From Methylosinus sp. Ce-a6 (GTDB taxonomy: Bacteria > Pseudomonadota > Alphaproteobacteria > Rhizobiales > Beijerinckiaceae): 46,931 bases of DNA. The notes under the pieces are model-generated. The model was not told the DNA's origin and did not search any database. It saw only the letters and a list, made by a program, of their open reading frames with translations. Positions 1-6,490 of the stretch are shown here, one piece after another. Position 1 is the first letter of the stretch. Each line of letters opens with the position of its first letter. Made by a program: the position numbers and the translations under genes. Where the stretch lies: the NCBI RefSeq assembly GCF_009811655.1, contig NZ_BGJX01000028.1:1-46931 (forward strand), given 5' to 3'.

Positions 1-56
1 CGAAGACGCCGAGCATCATCGTAATTCCTAAACGATAACCTCAGGAAACGGCGTAA

Positions 57-410
57 GCGTATCCATGCACCAAAGCCCAATACAATGGCCAGAGCGTCGG
101 AAGCGGGCAGTGCGTCGCTCTGGCGCAAGCGACGTCGGACGTCGGCCTCACGTCGACCTGGGTTCCAGGAGAACAAGTTCAGGGGGCGAGCGACATTCCC
201 GAAGGCACGGTAATCGCGACATTCGGTGAAGACGGAACCTACACGAACACGCCGGGTCAAAGCCACACTGCGATATACCTTGGCCAAAATGACCAAGGCA
301 TACAGGTAATGGACCAATGGACGAATCAGTCGGCCCATTACCGGACGATATATTGGACTGGGAACAATCAATATGAATCGGGGGATAAATTCTATGTCGT
401 TTCACACTAA
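57..410 (+). CDS. BPSL0067-family amidase-like protein, 5' end defective
   Basis: The frame closing with TAA at 408-410 reads a protein with the motif GSGQCVAL near the start (about codons 18-25), SHTAIYLG in the middle and a C-terminal GDKFYVVSH. A Cys in GQC followed by a His in SHTAIY is the pattern I associate with BPSL0067 proteins, a small NlpC/P60-like cysteine amidase group often linked to peptidoglycan-targeting effectors. An in-frame TAA at 54-56 stands exactly where a start codon would be expected, and no ATG, GTG or TTG follows before the Cys motif. The gene is therefore either broken at its start or begun by a frameshift. It overlaps the next gene by 17 bp, as expected of an effector and immunity pair. 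The family call is from motif memory and no search was run. Confidence 0.6.
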   Translation, partial: AYPCTKAQYNGQSVGSGQCVALAQATSDVGLTSTWVPGEQVQGASDIPEGTVIATFGEDGTYTNTPGQSHTAIYLGQNDQGIQVMDQWTNQSAHYRTIYWTGNNQYESGDKFYVVSH

Positions 411-714
411 GGTGCTCGCCATCCTGACATTGTTGGTTCCGACGGGGGCCTTCGCCGTCGAACCTTGTAAGAACAACCTATCCGGCATCACCATAATTTC
501 AGGACTAGCGGATCCGCCAGGGACACTGACGCCGGACACGGAATCGCTGAAGCCCGATGGTTCTCTGAAGGAGCAAGGTTGGCACAATCTGAAAAAGGCG
601 CATCAGCCGCTCAAAATCATGTGTCGATATAAGGATGGAACACGCGAGACTTTTGTTTTCAAGAGTCCGATTGACCAATGCGTGTACACTCCTGGGCATG
701 TGGTGTGCAAATAG
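394..714 (+). CDS. small secreted STY0301-like protein
   Basis: This 106-residue protein starts with a clear signal peptide: basic start, a hydrophobic run LAILTLLVPTGAFA, and likely cleavage after AFA. The mature part has four cysteines (EPCKN, IMCRY, DQCVY and HVVCK), compatible with disulfides in the periplasm. The start at 394 is preferred over an in-frame ATG at 373 because GGGGGA lies 8 nt upstream and the signal peptide then begins properly. The layout (Cys after cleavage, PPGTLTPD, a Trp, LKIMCRY) recalls STY0301 proteins, which sit beside BPSL0067 genes and may be immunity partners. It overlaps the upstream gene. The function is inferred from the pairing. Confidence 0.6.
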   Translation: MSFHTKVLAILTLLVPTGAFAVEPCKNNLSGITIISGLADPPGTLTPDTESLKPDGSLKEQGWHNLKKAHQPLKIMCRYKDGTRETFVFKSPIDQCVYTPGHVVCK

Positions 715-856
715 AGCTGCCCGTCGACTATCGAACTACGAGGGAGGGTCGAGTGCAACCGCAGCATTCGACCCTCAATTCATATTCGCGCACATGGAGC
801 GCACGGTTGCAGTGCGGACGATCTTGGAGCGGCCGCCTGCAATTCGGGAGCCTTTC

Positions 857-1207
857 ATGAATAAGGAATCGTCGGCGTCACGTCTGCATCTGAACGTAAG
901 TCGGGTTTCGAGCTCTCTCGTCGGATTGCTTGTGGACGCCCTTTCGATAGCGATCGGAGCGGGCGCGCTGGGAGGCGCTGTCGCCGGCATTGTCGTGCTT
1001 CTGATGGACGGTCCGGGCGCAATTCGAGGGCGTATGCTGGATGCGCCATTCATTCATCCTGCTTCGCGCGTGAGCGACGATTTGGCGCGACTATTCGACA
1101 GAAGCGCGAGAGAGCGAAGGGAAGCTTCGGAATCCCAAGTCGCGGACATGAATCTGTCGCAACATAAGCGGATGGAGCCGCGCTCGACTTTTCTGAGCGA
1201 TGAATGA
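857..1207 (+). CDS. small membrane protein of unknown function
   Basis: The 116-residue product has a hydrophobic glycine-rich stretch at about residues 20-49 (LLVDALSIAIGAGALGG and onward), long enough for one membrane segment or a tight hairpin, followed by a charged tail rich in Arg, Glu and Ser. CGGGAG about 6 nt before the ATG at 857 is a credible ribosome binding site and decides the start; the same frame is open upstream to 635, but that part overlaps the preceding gene. It is co-oriented with the BPSL0067/STY0301 pair. I recognise no family. It could be a third gene of that cassette or unrelated. Confidence 0.5.
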   Translation: MNKESSASRLHLNVSRVSSSLVGLLVDALSIAIGAGALGGAVAGIVVLLMDGPGAIRGRMLDAPFIHPASRVSDDLARLFDRSARERREASESQVADMNLSQHKRMEPRSTFLSDE

Positions 1208-1322
1208 ACTCGGGAGCATCTGGCGCTCGCAAGCGGATAGTGGGGCTGCGAGCGAGTGCATTCTCGACACACTCCGGCGCCCTCTGCGTCCGATTCTAGT
1301 CGCCAGCGCCGGGCTTACCTCA

Positions 1323-1730
1323 TTACGCGGCGATAGGTCGAAGCGGCAAATTGCGATCTAACAATCGCGGCAGGGTCGGATAGACCGTCGCCTGCTTGCA
1401 CATGCCGAGATCGTCGTGAAGGATCAGGGTGCGGACGGCGATCTTGCGGATGCGGCCATCACGGAGCGACCGGACGAGCGCGAGATCGGAGCGCCCGCTC
1501 ACAAAGACGTCCTCCCATTTGCCGGTGGTGACGCTGCGGCGGGAGGCGGCGACGAGGCCATTCAAAAACGCCAAAACAATCCAGGGATCGCGGCACACAG
1601 GCGTCCCGCGAAATCGGTCGCGCCAATAGGAGTCGTTCTGCAGATAGTAGATGGCTCCGACGGCGATGACGCCGACGCCCTTCGGATTGTCGCCGCCCTG
1701 ACGGCGCTGTGCATAATATTGTCGAATCAT
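1323..1730 (-). CDS. hypothetical plasmid protein, 135 aa
   Basis: The product has ordinary mixed composition with hydrophobic patches (GVGVIAVGAIYYL, PWIVLAFLNGLVAA) and basic segments, and no motif I can name. TTGGAG lies 7 nt before the ATG. It is the last gene of a run of small minus-strand genes (1.3-3.3 kb) and follows a frameshifted gene by 45 bp. Such strings of short unnamed proteins are common between the maintenance genes of alphaproteobacterial plasmids. No function can be assigned. Confidence 0.6.
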   Translation of the reverse strand: MIRQYYAQRRQGGDNPKGVGVIAVGAIYYLQNDSYWRDRFRGTPVCRDPWIVLAFLNGLVAASRRSVTTGKWEDVFVSGRSDLALVRSLRDGRIRKIAVRTLILHDDLGMCKQATVYPTLPRLLDRNLPLRPIAA

Positions 1731-1775
1731 TTCGCATCTCCAATGTTAGAGACGTTCCGTCGGAATTCCTCCGTG

Positions 1776-2023
1776 TCAGTCCGCCCAGGCGCCGACACGA
1801 AGAACGGAACCATCTTTGAAAACGACTCGAACGCCGACGCCGCATTCGATTTCGGTCTTCGCGTGATCGATTTCGAAGGACCAATTTCTTTCGATCAGGC
1901 TCATGGCGTATTCGACGGTCATCTTTTTGCTGTCTTCGCCGTCGAATACGAATTCCGCCAGATGCGCGAGATGGTGGCGCTGCCGAATATTTCGGCGGTG
2001 ACATCGACGTGTGTCCTGGCCAT
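1776..2023 (-). pseudogene. small plasmid gene with a single-base frameshift
   Basis: An ATG at 2021-2023 with AGGAG 8 nt upstream opens a frame reading MARTHVDVTAEIFGS that dies after 34 codons. From about 1985 a different frame carries a convincing protein (LAHLAEFVFDGEDSKKM, later VVFKDGSVLRVGAWAD) ending at TGA 1776-1778. The span is 248 bp, one short of a multiple of three, and restoring one base near the GGCAGCG at about 1983-1989 gives a continuous 82-residue protein. This is either a real pseudogene or a one-base sequencing error. No family is recognised. Confidence 0.55.
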
Positions 2024-2192
2024 CTTCGTGTCTCCTGGAGTCGGCCTACCGAATTAGCGAGGCGGAGAGAGTGGGAATGACTGCCGCCTCGGTTTTCGAG
2101 CAAGATCAGGCGCCCCTGAAGATCGTGTCGTCGGGGCATTAGACGGCGGGCGTGAGACCGCCACATCATGGGCCATTTTGCTCCGCCGTCGC

Positions 2193-2486
2193 CTAGGAAG
2201 GCGGTCGCGCAGGAGAGGTCGGCGTATTGAGATCGATTTCCTCGACTTCGTTGCCGTCGTCGTCCAGCAACACGCAATAGACGCGCGTTCGAACGAGATT
2301 GTCGGGTTCGATGCGGGCGCTCTGCCCGTCGGGCAGGGAGACCCAATTGGACGATTTTTCCCGTGCGCGAGCATGGGCGCCGACGAGGATTTTTGCGCCG
2401 TCTCGGGCCGTGGAAGCGGCGACTTTGAATTCTGCGCAGTCGCTTTCCACCTGCTCTTCGACGAGAAGGATGCGGTAGGTAGGCAT
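2193..2486 (-). CDS. hypothetical protein, 97 aa
   Basis: A small acidic protein beginning MPTYRILLVEEQVESDC, with a conserved-looking tail VLLDDDGNEVEEIDLNTP. The hydrophobic and charged residues alternate as in a small beta-rich fold. The third-position GC bias matches the neighbouring genes, which supports coding. It has no signal peptide or membrane segment and no recognised domain. It sits between other short minus-strand genes, probably in one transcript with them. Confidence 0.65.
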   Translation of the reverse strand: MPTYRILLVEEQVESDCAEFKVAASTARDGAKILVGAHARAREKSSNWVSLPDGQSARIEPDNLVRTRVYCVLLDDDGNEVEEIDLNTPTSPARPPS

Positions 2487-2510
2487 TCGGGCTCTCCATT
2501 GGTCGAAAGG

Positions 2511-2687
2511 CTATGAACGCGCGGGGCTTTGCGCCGTGATCTCGGTCGCCTCCGTGAGAATGCGAACGAGGTCTCGTGTCTCGTCGAAGGTGAGACTCGC
2601 GTGTCCGAAACTGTCGCCGAACCGAAATTGCACGGCGACGATACGCGGCGACTCGTTATAGACGCGAATGCAATCTTGCGCATTCAT
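2511..2687 (-). CDS. hypothetical protein, 58 aa
   Basis: A frame starting MNAQDCIRVYNESPR, preceded by GAGAGACCG. The longer in-frame start at 2762 would add 25 residues of basic, non-conserved-looking sequence, so the shorter form is chosen. The core VAVQFRFGDSFGHASLTFD followed by an acidic helix (ETRDLVRILTEATE) looks like a real small domain. No family or function is recognised. It lies in the run of small minus-strand plasmid genes. Confidence 0.5.
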   Translation of the reverse strand: MNAQDCIRVYNESPRIVAVQFRFGDSFGHASLTFDETRDLVRILTEATEITAQSPARS

Positions 2688-2785
2688 CGGTCTCTCGGTC
2701 TTGGGAACGCGTTTCAGAAGTGGAGCGCGCCATCGCCACGCAATTTGCAGTATCCCATCCATCGTCGGGCTTCCTTCGATTTCGG

Positions 2786-3064
2786 TTAGTCCTCGGCCTC
2801 GGCGCCGGAATGCCGAATTCTGAACGGTTCACTGCGGTCGAACAGACTCGCGAAGGCGGCTGCTTCTTTGGCCTGAAGCGCGAACTGGTCGGCGAGCCTC
2901 AGCGCCGTGTCTCCCGCCGGGAGCAGAGATTTAGGGTCGGGTGACGGGGGAGCCGCCGCCAGCTTGCGGAATTCGGCTTCATGATCCTTGAAGCGCTCCG
3001 CCGCGACCCGGCAAATATTGGCGAGCGTGGCGAGATCGTGTTCGGTGAAGAATTTCGATTTCAT
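2786..3064 (-). CDS. hypothetical helical protein, 92 aa
   Basis: It starts MKSKFFTEHDLATLANICR and is largely helical, with a Pro/Ser-rich break (AAPPSPDPKSLLPAGD) between two helical blocks; the second contains ADQFALQAKEAAAFASLF. The stop region overlaps nothing, while the start overlaps the end of the next upstream gene by 4 bp (3061-3064), so the two are probably translationally coupled. Small helical plasmid proteins of this kind may act as regulators or structural partners, but nothing here shows which. Confidence 0.6.
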   Translation of the reverse strand: MKSKFFTEHDLATLANICRVAAERFKDHEAEFRKLAAAPPSPDPKSLLPAGDTALRLADQFALQAKEAAAFASLFDRSEPFRIRHSGAEAED

Positions 3065-3264
3065 CGGGGCTCCTCATGTATGCGACGAGAGTCGTCGGCA
3101 ACGAGCGCGCGAATTTTCACGATCGCCGCATCTGCGTCGCGGCGGCTGCGGTACGGGGCCTCGAAGAGATCGTAGGCCTCGGTTCTCGGCTGCGGACGAG
3201 GCGATCGGCTGTTGGTGAATGACGCGATGCGCCAGCTTCCGTCCTGGAATTGAAAGGAATACAT
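3061..3264 (-). CDS. hypothetical protein, 67 aa
   Basis: The frame starting MYSFQFQDGSWRIASF is preceded by GGAGCTCC a few bases upstream. A longer in-frame start at 3369 only adds low-complexity Pro/Arg/Ala sequence. The C-terminal half (YRSRRDADAAIVKIRAL) is helical and basic. It overlaps the next gene downstream by four bases, an arrangement typical of coupled plasmid genes. I do not recognise the family. Confidence 0.55.
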   Translation of the reverse strand: MYSFQFQDGSWRIASFTNSRSPRPQPRTEAYDLFEAPYRSRRDADAAIVKIRALVADDSRRIHEEPR

Positions 3265-3403
3265 GGTCGGAGCTCCTGTCTTCGCCGCCGACTCCGCGCG
3301 CGGCCGTGGCGACGGAACCATAGGCGGGCGCGCGGAGGGAGGTTCGAGCGCTGGCGCCCGAGTAAACACGGCCGGCTTGGAGCCGGCCGCGCCGTCGCTG
3401 CGC

Positions 3404-5227
3404 TCAGGCGAATTCCTCCGCTTGGTGATCCTCTTCGGGATCGGAGTCCTCGTCGGAGGCGCCGATCTCTGGATCCGGGCCGTCTACATTCCCTTCGTCC
3501 TCCTCGGCGCGTTCGGTCCGCCGGGCGAGCTCGCTCGCGAGCTCCTCTTCGGAGAGGGCGAAACGCGCGGCCGGAAGCACGAATGTTCCGCCGGAGACGT
3601 GCTCGATGAGGGCGGCGCGCGTCTCCTTGGCGCGCGGACGCGGCAGCACGGAGTGCTGCGCGGCGGCCTTTTCGAGCGCAGCCTTCGAAAGCGACGACAG
3701 AAAATCTTCCGTCGCCATATTGGGTAGATGCGCATCCGCGCCGATCGCGTCCCCGACGAGGCGGGCGGCGGCGCCGCTCGAATGATAGCCGGGGCGGCAG
3801 TTGAGAACATGGGCCAGCATGTCGCGCGCGGCCTTCCGAACGAGGGCGGCGTCCTGGGTGATGCGTCCCTCATTGGCGAGCCGATGCGCGAGGCCTCGAC
3901 GCAGGGGCGAGGAGTAGCCGCTGGCTTTCACATCGACATTGTCCGCGGCGAAGGCGACGACGAGCAGACTGAGAAGCGTGAAGTCGTCGATCTCGTTTTC
4001 CACGAGCGCTCTGACGAGGGCGTCGGTGCGGAAATCGCCGATGATCGCGAGGCCTTTTTGCGTGATCTCGGGACGGGTGCGAGCGGGCTCCGAGAGCGTC
4101 TCGGACGTCCCGCCGGAGGCTGCATTCTTTCCCTTCGTCGGCTCCGCCTTGGGCAGGCGATAGGTGATTTCCTTCACCGATCCGTCGTGTGTGTCGACGT
4201 AACGGCCGATCGTGTCGCTCTTTCTCGGCTGTCCCCAAACCCGCTCGGCCTTCGGCGGCAGCTTGCCCTGGCCGTATTCGTCAACTTGCAGAAGGGCGCC
4301 ATTCTTCGGCAGATTGGCCTCGATCCATGCGGCTTGTGCAGCGAGAAATGCCTCGACCTGGGTGGTGTAGCGACTGTCCTGATCGCCCTGCTCGAACAGA
4401 TCGTCCTCCCACACGATGCCGAAAGCCTGCTCTTCGTCGGGACCGAATTTCGCGATCTTGGCGTAGAGACGTCGCTTGGTCAGCGCGCGAGCGACTTCGT
4501 GCCAGATGACCGTCTCTTGGCCCTTCTTTGGCTTGTGCTTCTTCCAGACGGAAGCCTGCTCGTCGGCGCCGGCGGCGGCGATGGTGCGCAGATGACTTTC
4601 CTGCGGCATGTCGCCCTTGGCGATCTGGTCGAGCATGTCCGGATGAATATGGGCGAGCAGACGCAATTTCTTGATCGTCCGCACGGGGAGGGCGAGGGCG
4701 CCGCCGATCGCCTCTTCCGTCCAATTGTCGGAAATGAGCGCTTCGATCGTGCGCCACTGGTCGACCGGCCCCATCTGGGCGCGCACGACATTTTCGGAGA
4801 GCGCGCGGAGATTGTCGGCTCCGTCGTCGGGGCCGCGGACGAGGACGAGGATTTCGGCGAAACCTGCGCCGATGGCGGCGCGTACGCGCCCGTGACCGGC
4901 GACGATGACGAGATCGTCGCCGTCGGGACGCACCACGGGAGGCTGTGTGATGCCGGTCGCCTTGATATTGGCGATCATCTGCCGATCGGCATACTCGCTG
5001 GGAGCGATGCGGCGGGGATTGTTGGGGTTGGGCTTGAGAGAGCGTGGATCGACGTGACGCAATTCCATACGGACGCAGGCGTGCCCCGCCGCGGTGCCGA
5101 GATTGTCGCCGCCGTCGGTCTCGACTTCGGCGACGATTTGGCGATCGGCAGGCGCGCTGGGAGCGACGCGGCCGTGCTTGTTGGAATTGGGCTCGTTAGA
5201 GCCAGCATCGATGTGAGGCTGTGCCAT
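3404..5227 (-). CDS. ParB/RepB-type nuclease-like DNA-binding protein with degenerate N-terminal repeat
   Basis: The 607-residue product has a ParB N-terminal domain at about residues 55-145, with the box GHGRVRAA at 111-118, followed by an HTH-like helical part (WTEEAIGGALALPVRTIKK) and a long helical C-terminal region ending in an acidic tail. Proteins of this kind in conjugative plasmids resemble partition proteins, but no ParA gene lies nearby, so a role in plasmid stability or nucleoid binding is inferred. Residues 13-53 are a decayed copy of residues 67-118 (see findings). The start at 5227 is chosen over 5377 because GAGGAG lies about 9 nt upstream. Leader A covers its 5' untranslated region. 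A paralogue of chromosomal ParB is less likely given the length. Confidence 0.8.
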   Translation of the reverse strand: MAQPHIDAGSNEPNSNKHGRVAPSAPADRQIVAEVETDGGDNLGTAAGHACVRMELRHVDPRSLKPNPNNPRRIAPSEYADRQMIANIKATGITQPPVVRPDGDDLVIVAGHGRVRAAIGAGFAEILVLVRGPDDGADNLRALSENVVRAQMGPVDQWRTIEALISDNWTEEAIGGALALPVRTIKKLRLLAHIHPDMLDQIAKGDMPQESHLRTIAAAGADEQASVWKKHKPKKGQETVIWHEVARALTKRRLYAKIAKFGPDEEQAFGIVWEDDLFEQGDQDSRYTTQVEAFLAAQAAWIEANLPKNGALLQVDEYGQGKLPPKAERVWGQPRKSDTIGRYVDTHDGSVKEITYRLPKAEPTKGKNAASGGTSETLSEPARTRPEITQKGLAIIGDFRTDALVRALVENEIDDFTLLSLLVVAFAADNVDVKASGYSSPLRRGLAHRLANEGRITQDAALVRKAARDMLAHVLNCRPGYHSSGAAARLVGDAIGADAHLPNMATEDFLSSLSKAALEKAAAQHSVLPRPRAKETRAALIEHVSGGTFVLPAARFALSEEELASELARRTERAEEDEGNVDGPDPEIGASDEDSDPEEDHQAEEFA

Positions 5228-5260
5228 GATGATGATCTCCTCTTTCAATTCGGATTGCCG

Positions 5261-5354
5261 GTCTTCTTTTCGAAGACGAGGATCGAACGCCCCGATCGCG
5301 GACGGCGGGGCAAGAGCGCGCGGCACGCGCGGGAGCAGAGCGACGAACTCTTGC
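5261..5354 (-). promoter_or_regulatory. two-hairpin structured leader A, upstream of the ParB-like gene
   Basis: On the transcribed (minus) strand the distal stem pairs GCAAGAG (5348-5354) with CTCTTGC (5310-5316), enclosing an inner hairpin with GCGCG/CGCGC arms. After 33 nt comes a second hairpin, GTCTTC-GAAAA-GAAGAC (5261-5277). The ribosome binding site and ATG follow within about 33 nt. This copy differs from copies B, C, D and F by a compensatory A-T for G-C change in the distal stem. Confidence 0.6.
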
Positions 5355-5401
5355 GGCGATGGCCGCGCATGGGGCAAATCGCCTTCTCGATTTCCTGTTT
5401 C

Positions 5402-5491
5402 TTATTCCTGCGCTCGGCGCGAAGGGGGATGAGCGAGCGCCAGCCGAATGGTCGCATTCAATTGGTCCACGTTGTTCTGGAAAGCGCGCAT
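5402..5491 (-). CDS. 29-codon ORF behind a structured leader
   Basis: AAGGAGA lies 6 nt before the ATG at 5489-5491, one of the strongest ribosome binding sites in the window. The frame encodes a 29-residue peptide beginning MRAFQNNVDQLNATIR and ending in a basic tail. Leader F lies immediately upstream and leader A lies just downstream, before the ParB-like gene. It could be a short functional protein, a leader peptide whose translation controls the ParB-like gene, or the stump of a lost gene. The composition is normal but the length gives little power. Confidence 0.45.
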   Translation of the reverse strand: MRAFQNNVDQLNATIRLALAHPPSRRAQE

Positions 5492-5513
5492 GTTTTGTCT
5501 CCTTTTCGATTTT

Positions 5514-5618
5514 GATTTCCTTTCGAAATCGAGAATTCGAGCTTCACGAGACGGTTCGGGACGCAAGGGCGCGCATGCTCGACACGAGCAGGCGCGCACG
5601 TCTCGACCCTTGCGTCCC
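5514..5618 (-). promoter_or_regulatory. two-hairpin structured leader F, upstream of the 29-codon ORF
   Basis: This copy has the longest distal stem: a perfect 12-bp inverted repeat, 5558-5569 with 5607-5618 (GGGACGCAAGGG/CCCTTGCGTCCC). Inside it a long hairpin pairs TGCTCG with CGAGCA and GCGCGC with GCGCGC (5569-5597). The second hairpin is GATTTC-GAAAG-GAAATC (5514-5530), with the ATG 22 nt beyond. No T-run follows either stem, so it does not look like a simple terminator. Confidence 0.6.
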
Positions 5619-5711
5619 GGATCGCTCGCGATAGTTTTCAACCTTCTGTAGATATTTCGAGGACTTCACTTCATTATGAGCGAGCCCGGGGCCTTTCATC
5701 CGACCGGAAAA

Positions 5712-6248
5712 TCACGCGGAGAAATCGAACAGCGAGCCTTGGCGGAGCATCGGCGCTGTCGCCGGCGCCGGGTCGGGTGGCGAATCCGGTCGGGAAATTG
5801 GTTCGTATTTGGCTTTCAGACGCTCGAACAACTCGCGCTCCCGGCGGGCGACGTCACTGTCGCGCTGCGCCTTTACGATCGCGAGAAGGTTCGCCGTCGT
5901 GATCCGCGATTGGACGAGGATCTCGACGTCGCAAAATGTAAATTCTGCGGAGCCATAACAGGGCCATTGTAGCGTCTGTTCGAGGAATTGCGCCTTCGTT
6001 TCCAAAGCCAGAAAGAAGTGCTCGAAGAAGCCTTGGGGATCGTGGTGAGCAATATGCCCGAAGCTGTTGGAGAGGCGCACATACAGTCGGTCGGTGAAAC
6101 CGCTCCTCGGACAGTCGTCGGCCAGGAATTTCAGCAGCGCGTTCGCGAACCAGGCCTTGTCGTCAGCCGAATGGAACTTGGTCGGCGTGAAGTCCGCGGC
6201 CGTCAGTTGCGGTGTTCGGAGAGATCGAATGATTGCGGTCGGGAGCAT
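5712..6248 (-). CDS. hypothetical protein, 178 aa
   Basis: The start MLPTAIIRSLRTPQL at 6248 has CAGGAG 7 nt upstream; the longer in-frame start at 6341 adds only basic low-complexity residues. The body is a compact mixed fold (FANALLKFLADDCPR, DRLYVRLSNSFGHIAHH, FFEHFFLALETKAQF) and the C-terminal third becomes charged and proline-rich, ending GSLFDFSA. The pattern LTAADFTPTKFHSADDKAWFA looks like a conserved plasmid family, but I cannot name it. It is downstream of the DarB-like gene and probably co-transcribed. Confidence 0.65.
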   Translation of the reverse strand: MLPTAIIRSLRTPQLTAADFTPTKFHSADDKAWFANALLKFLADDCPRSGFTDRLYVRLSNSFGHIAHHDPQGFFEHFFLALETKAQFLEQTLQWPCYGSAEFTFCDVEILVQSRITTANLLAIVKAQRDSDVARRERELFERLKAKYEPISRPDSPPDPAPATAPMLRQGSLFDFSA

Positions 6249-6490
6249 GGAAGGTCTCCTGATTGGAATGGGGCGGGCGCGGCGAGCGGCGATACGGGCT
6301 CCTTCGGATCGCCGGCGCCGAGATGCTCCGACCAGGACCATCGCCGCCGGAGCCCGCGAGCGGCCGTGAAGCCGCGACGGTGATTGCGTCGCTCCATCTC
6401 GATCATGATCGTCGCGAGGTCTGGGCGCGCTGCCGCGAACCGCCGAAGAGCGTCAGGCCGCGGAGCTGGCTTCGGCATTTCCGTCGTCAT
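6203..6490 (-). CDS. hypothetical basic protein, 95 aa
   Basis: This frame starts MTTEMPKPAPRPDALRRF inside the last codons of the DarB-like gene (38-bp overlap) and ends 46 bp inside the next gene. Such double overlap suggests coupling within an operon, but in GC-rich DNA it can also arise by chance. The core IMIEMERRNHRRGFTAARG looks like a real amphipathic, basic segment. There is no recognisable domain. Confidence 0.4.
   Translation of the reverse strand: MTTEMPKPAPRPDALRRFAAARPDLATIMIEMERRNHRRGFTAARGLRRRWSWSEHLGAGDPKEPVSPLAAPAPFQSGDLPCSRPQSFDLSEHRN

Noticed and set aside
1459..2499. A 346-codon minus-strand frame across several small genes
   Set aside because: Its product is extremely Arg-rich and overlaps three better-supported genes in other frames.
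3728..5515. A 595-codon plus-strand frame opposite the ParB-like gene
   Set aside because: It is a shadow of the ParB-like reading frame; it has no motif and a poor start context.
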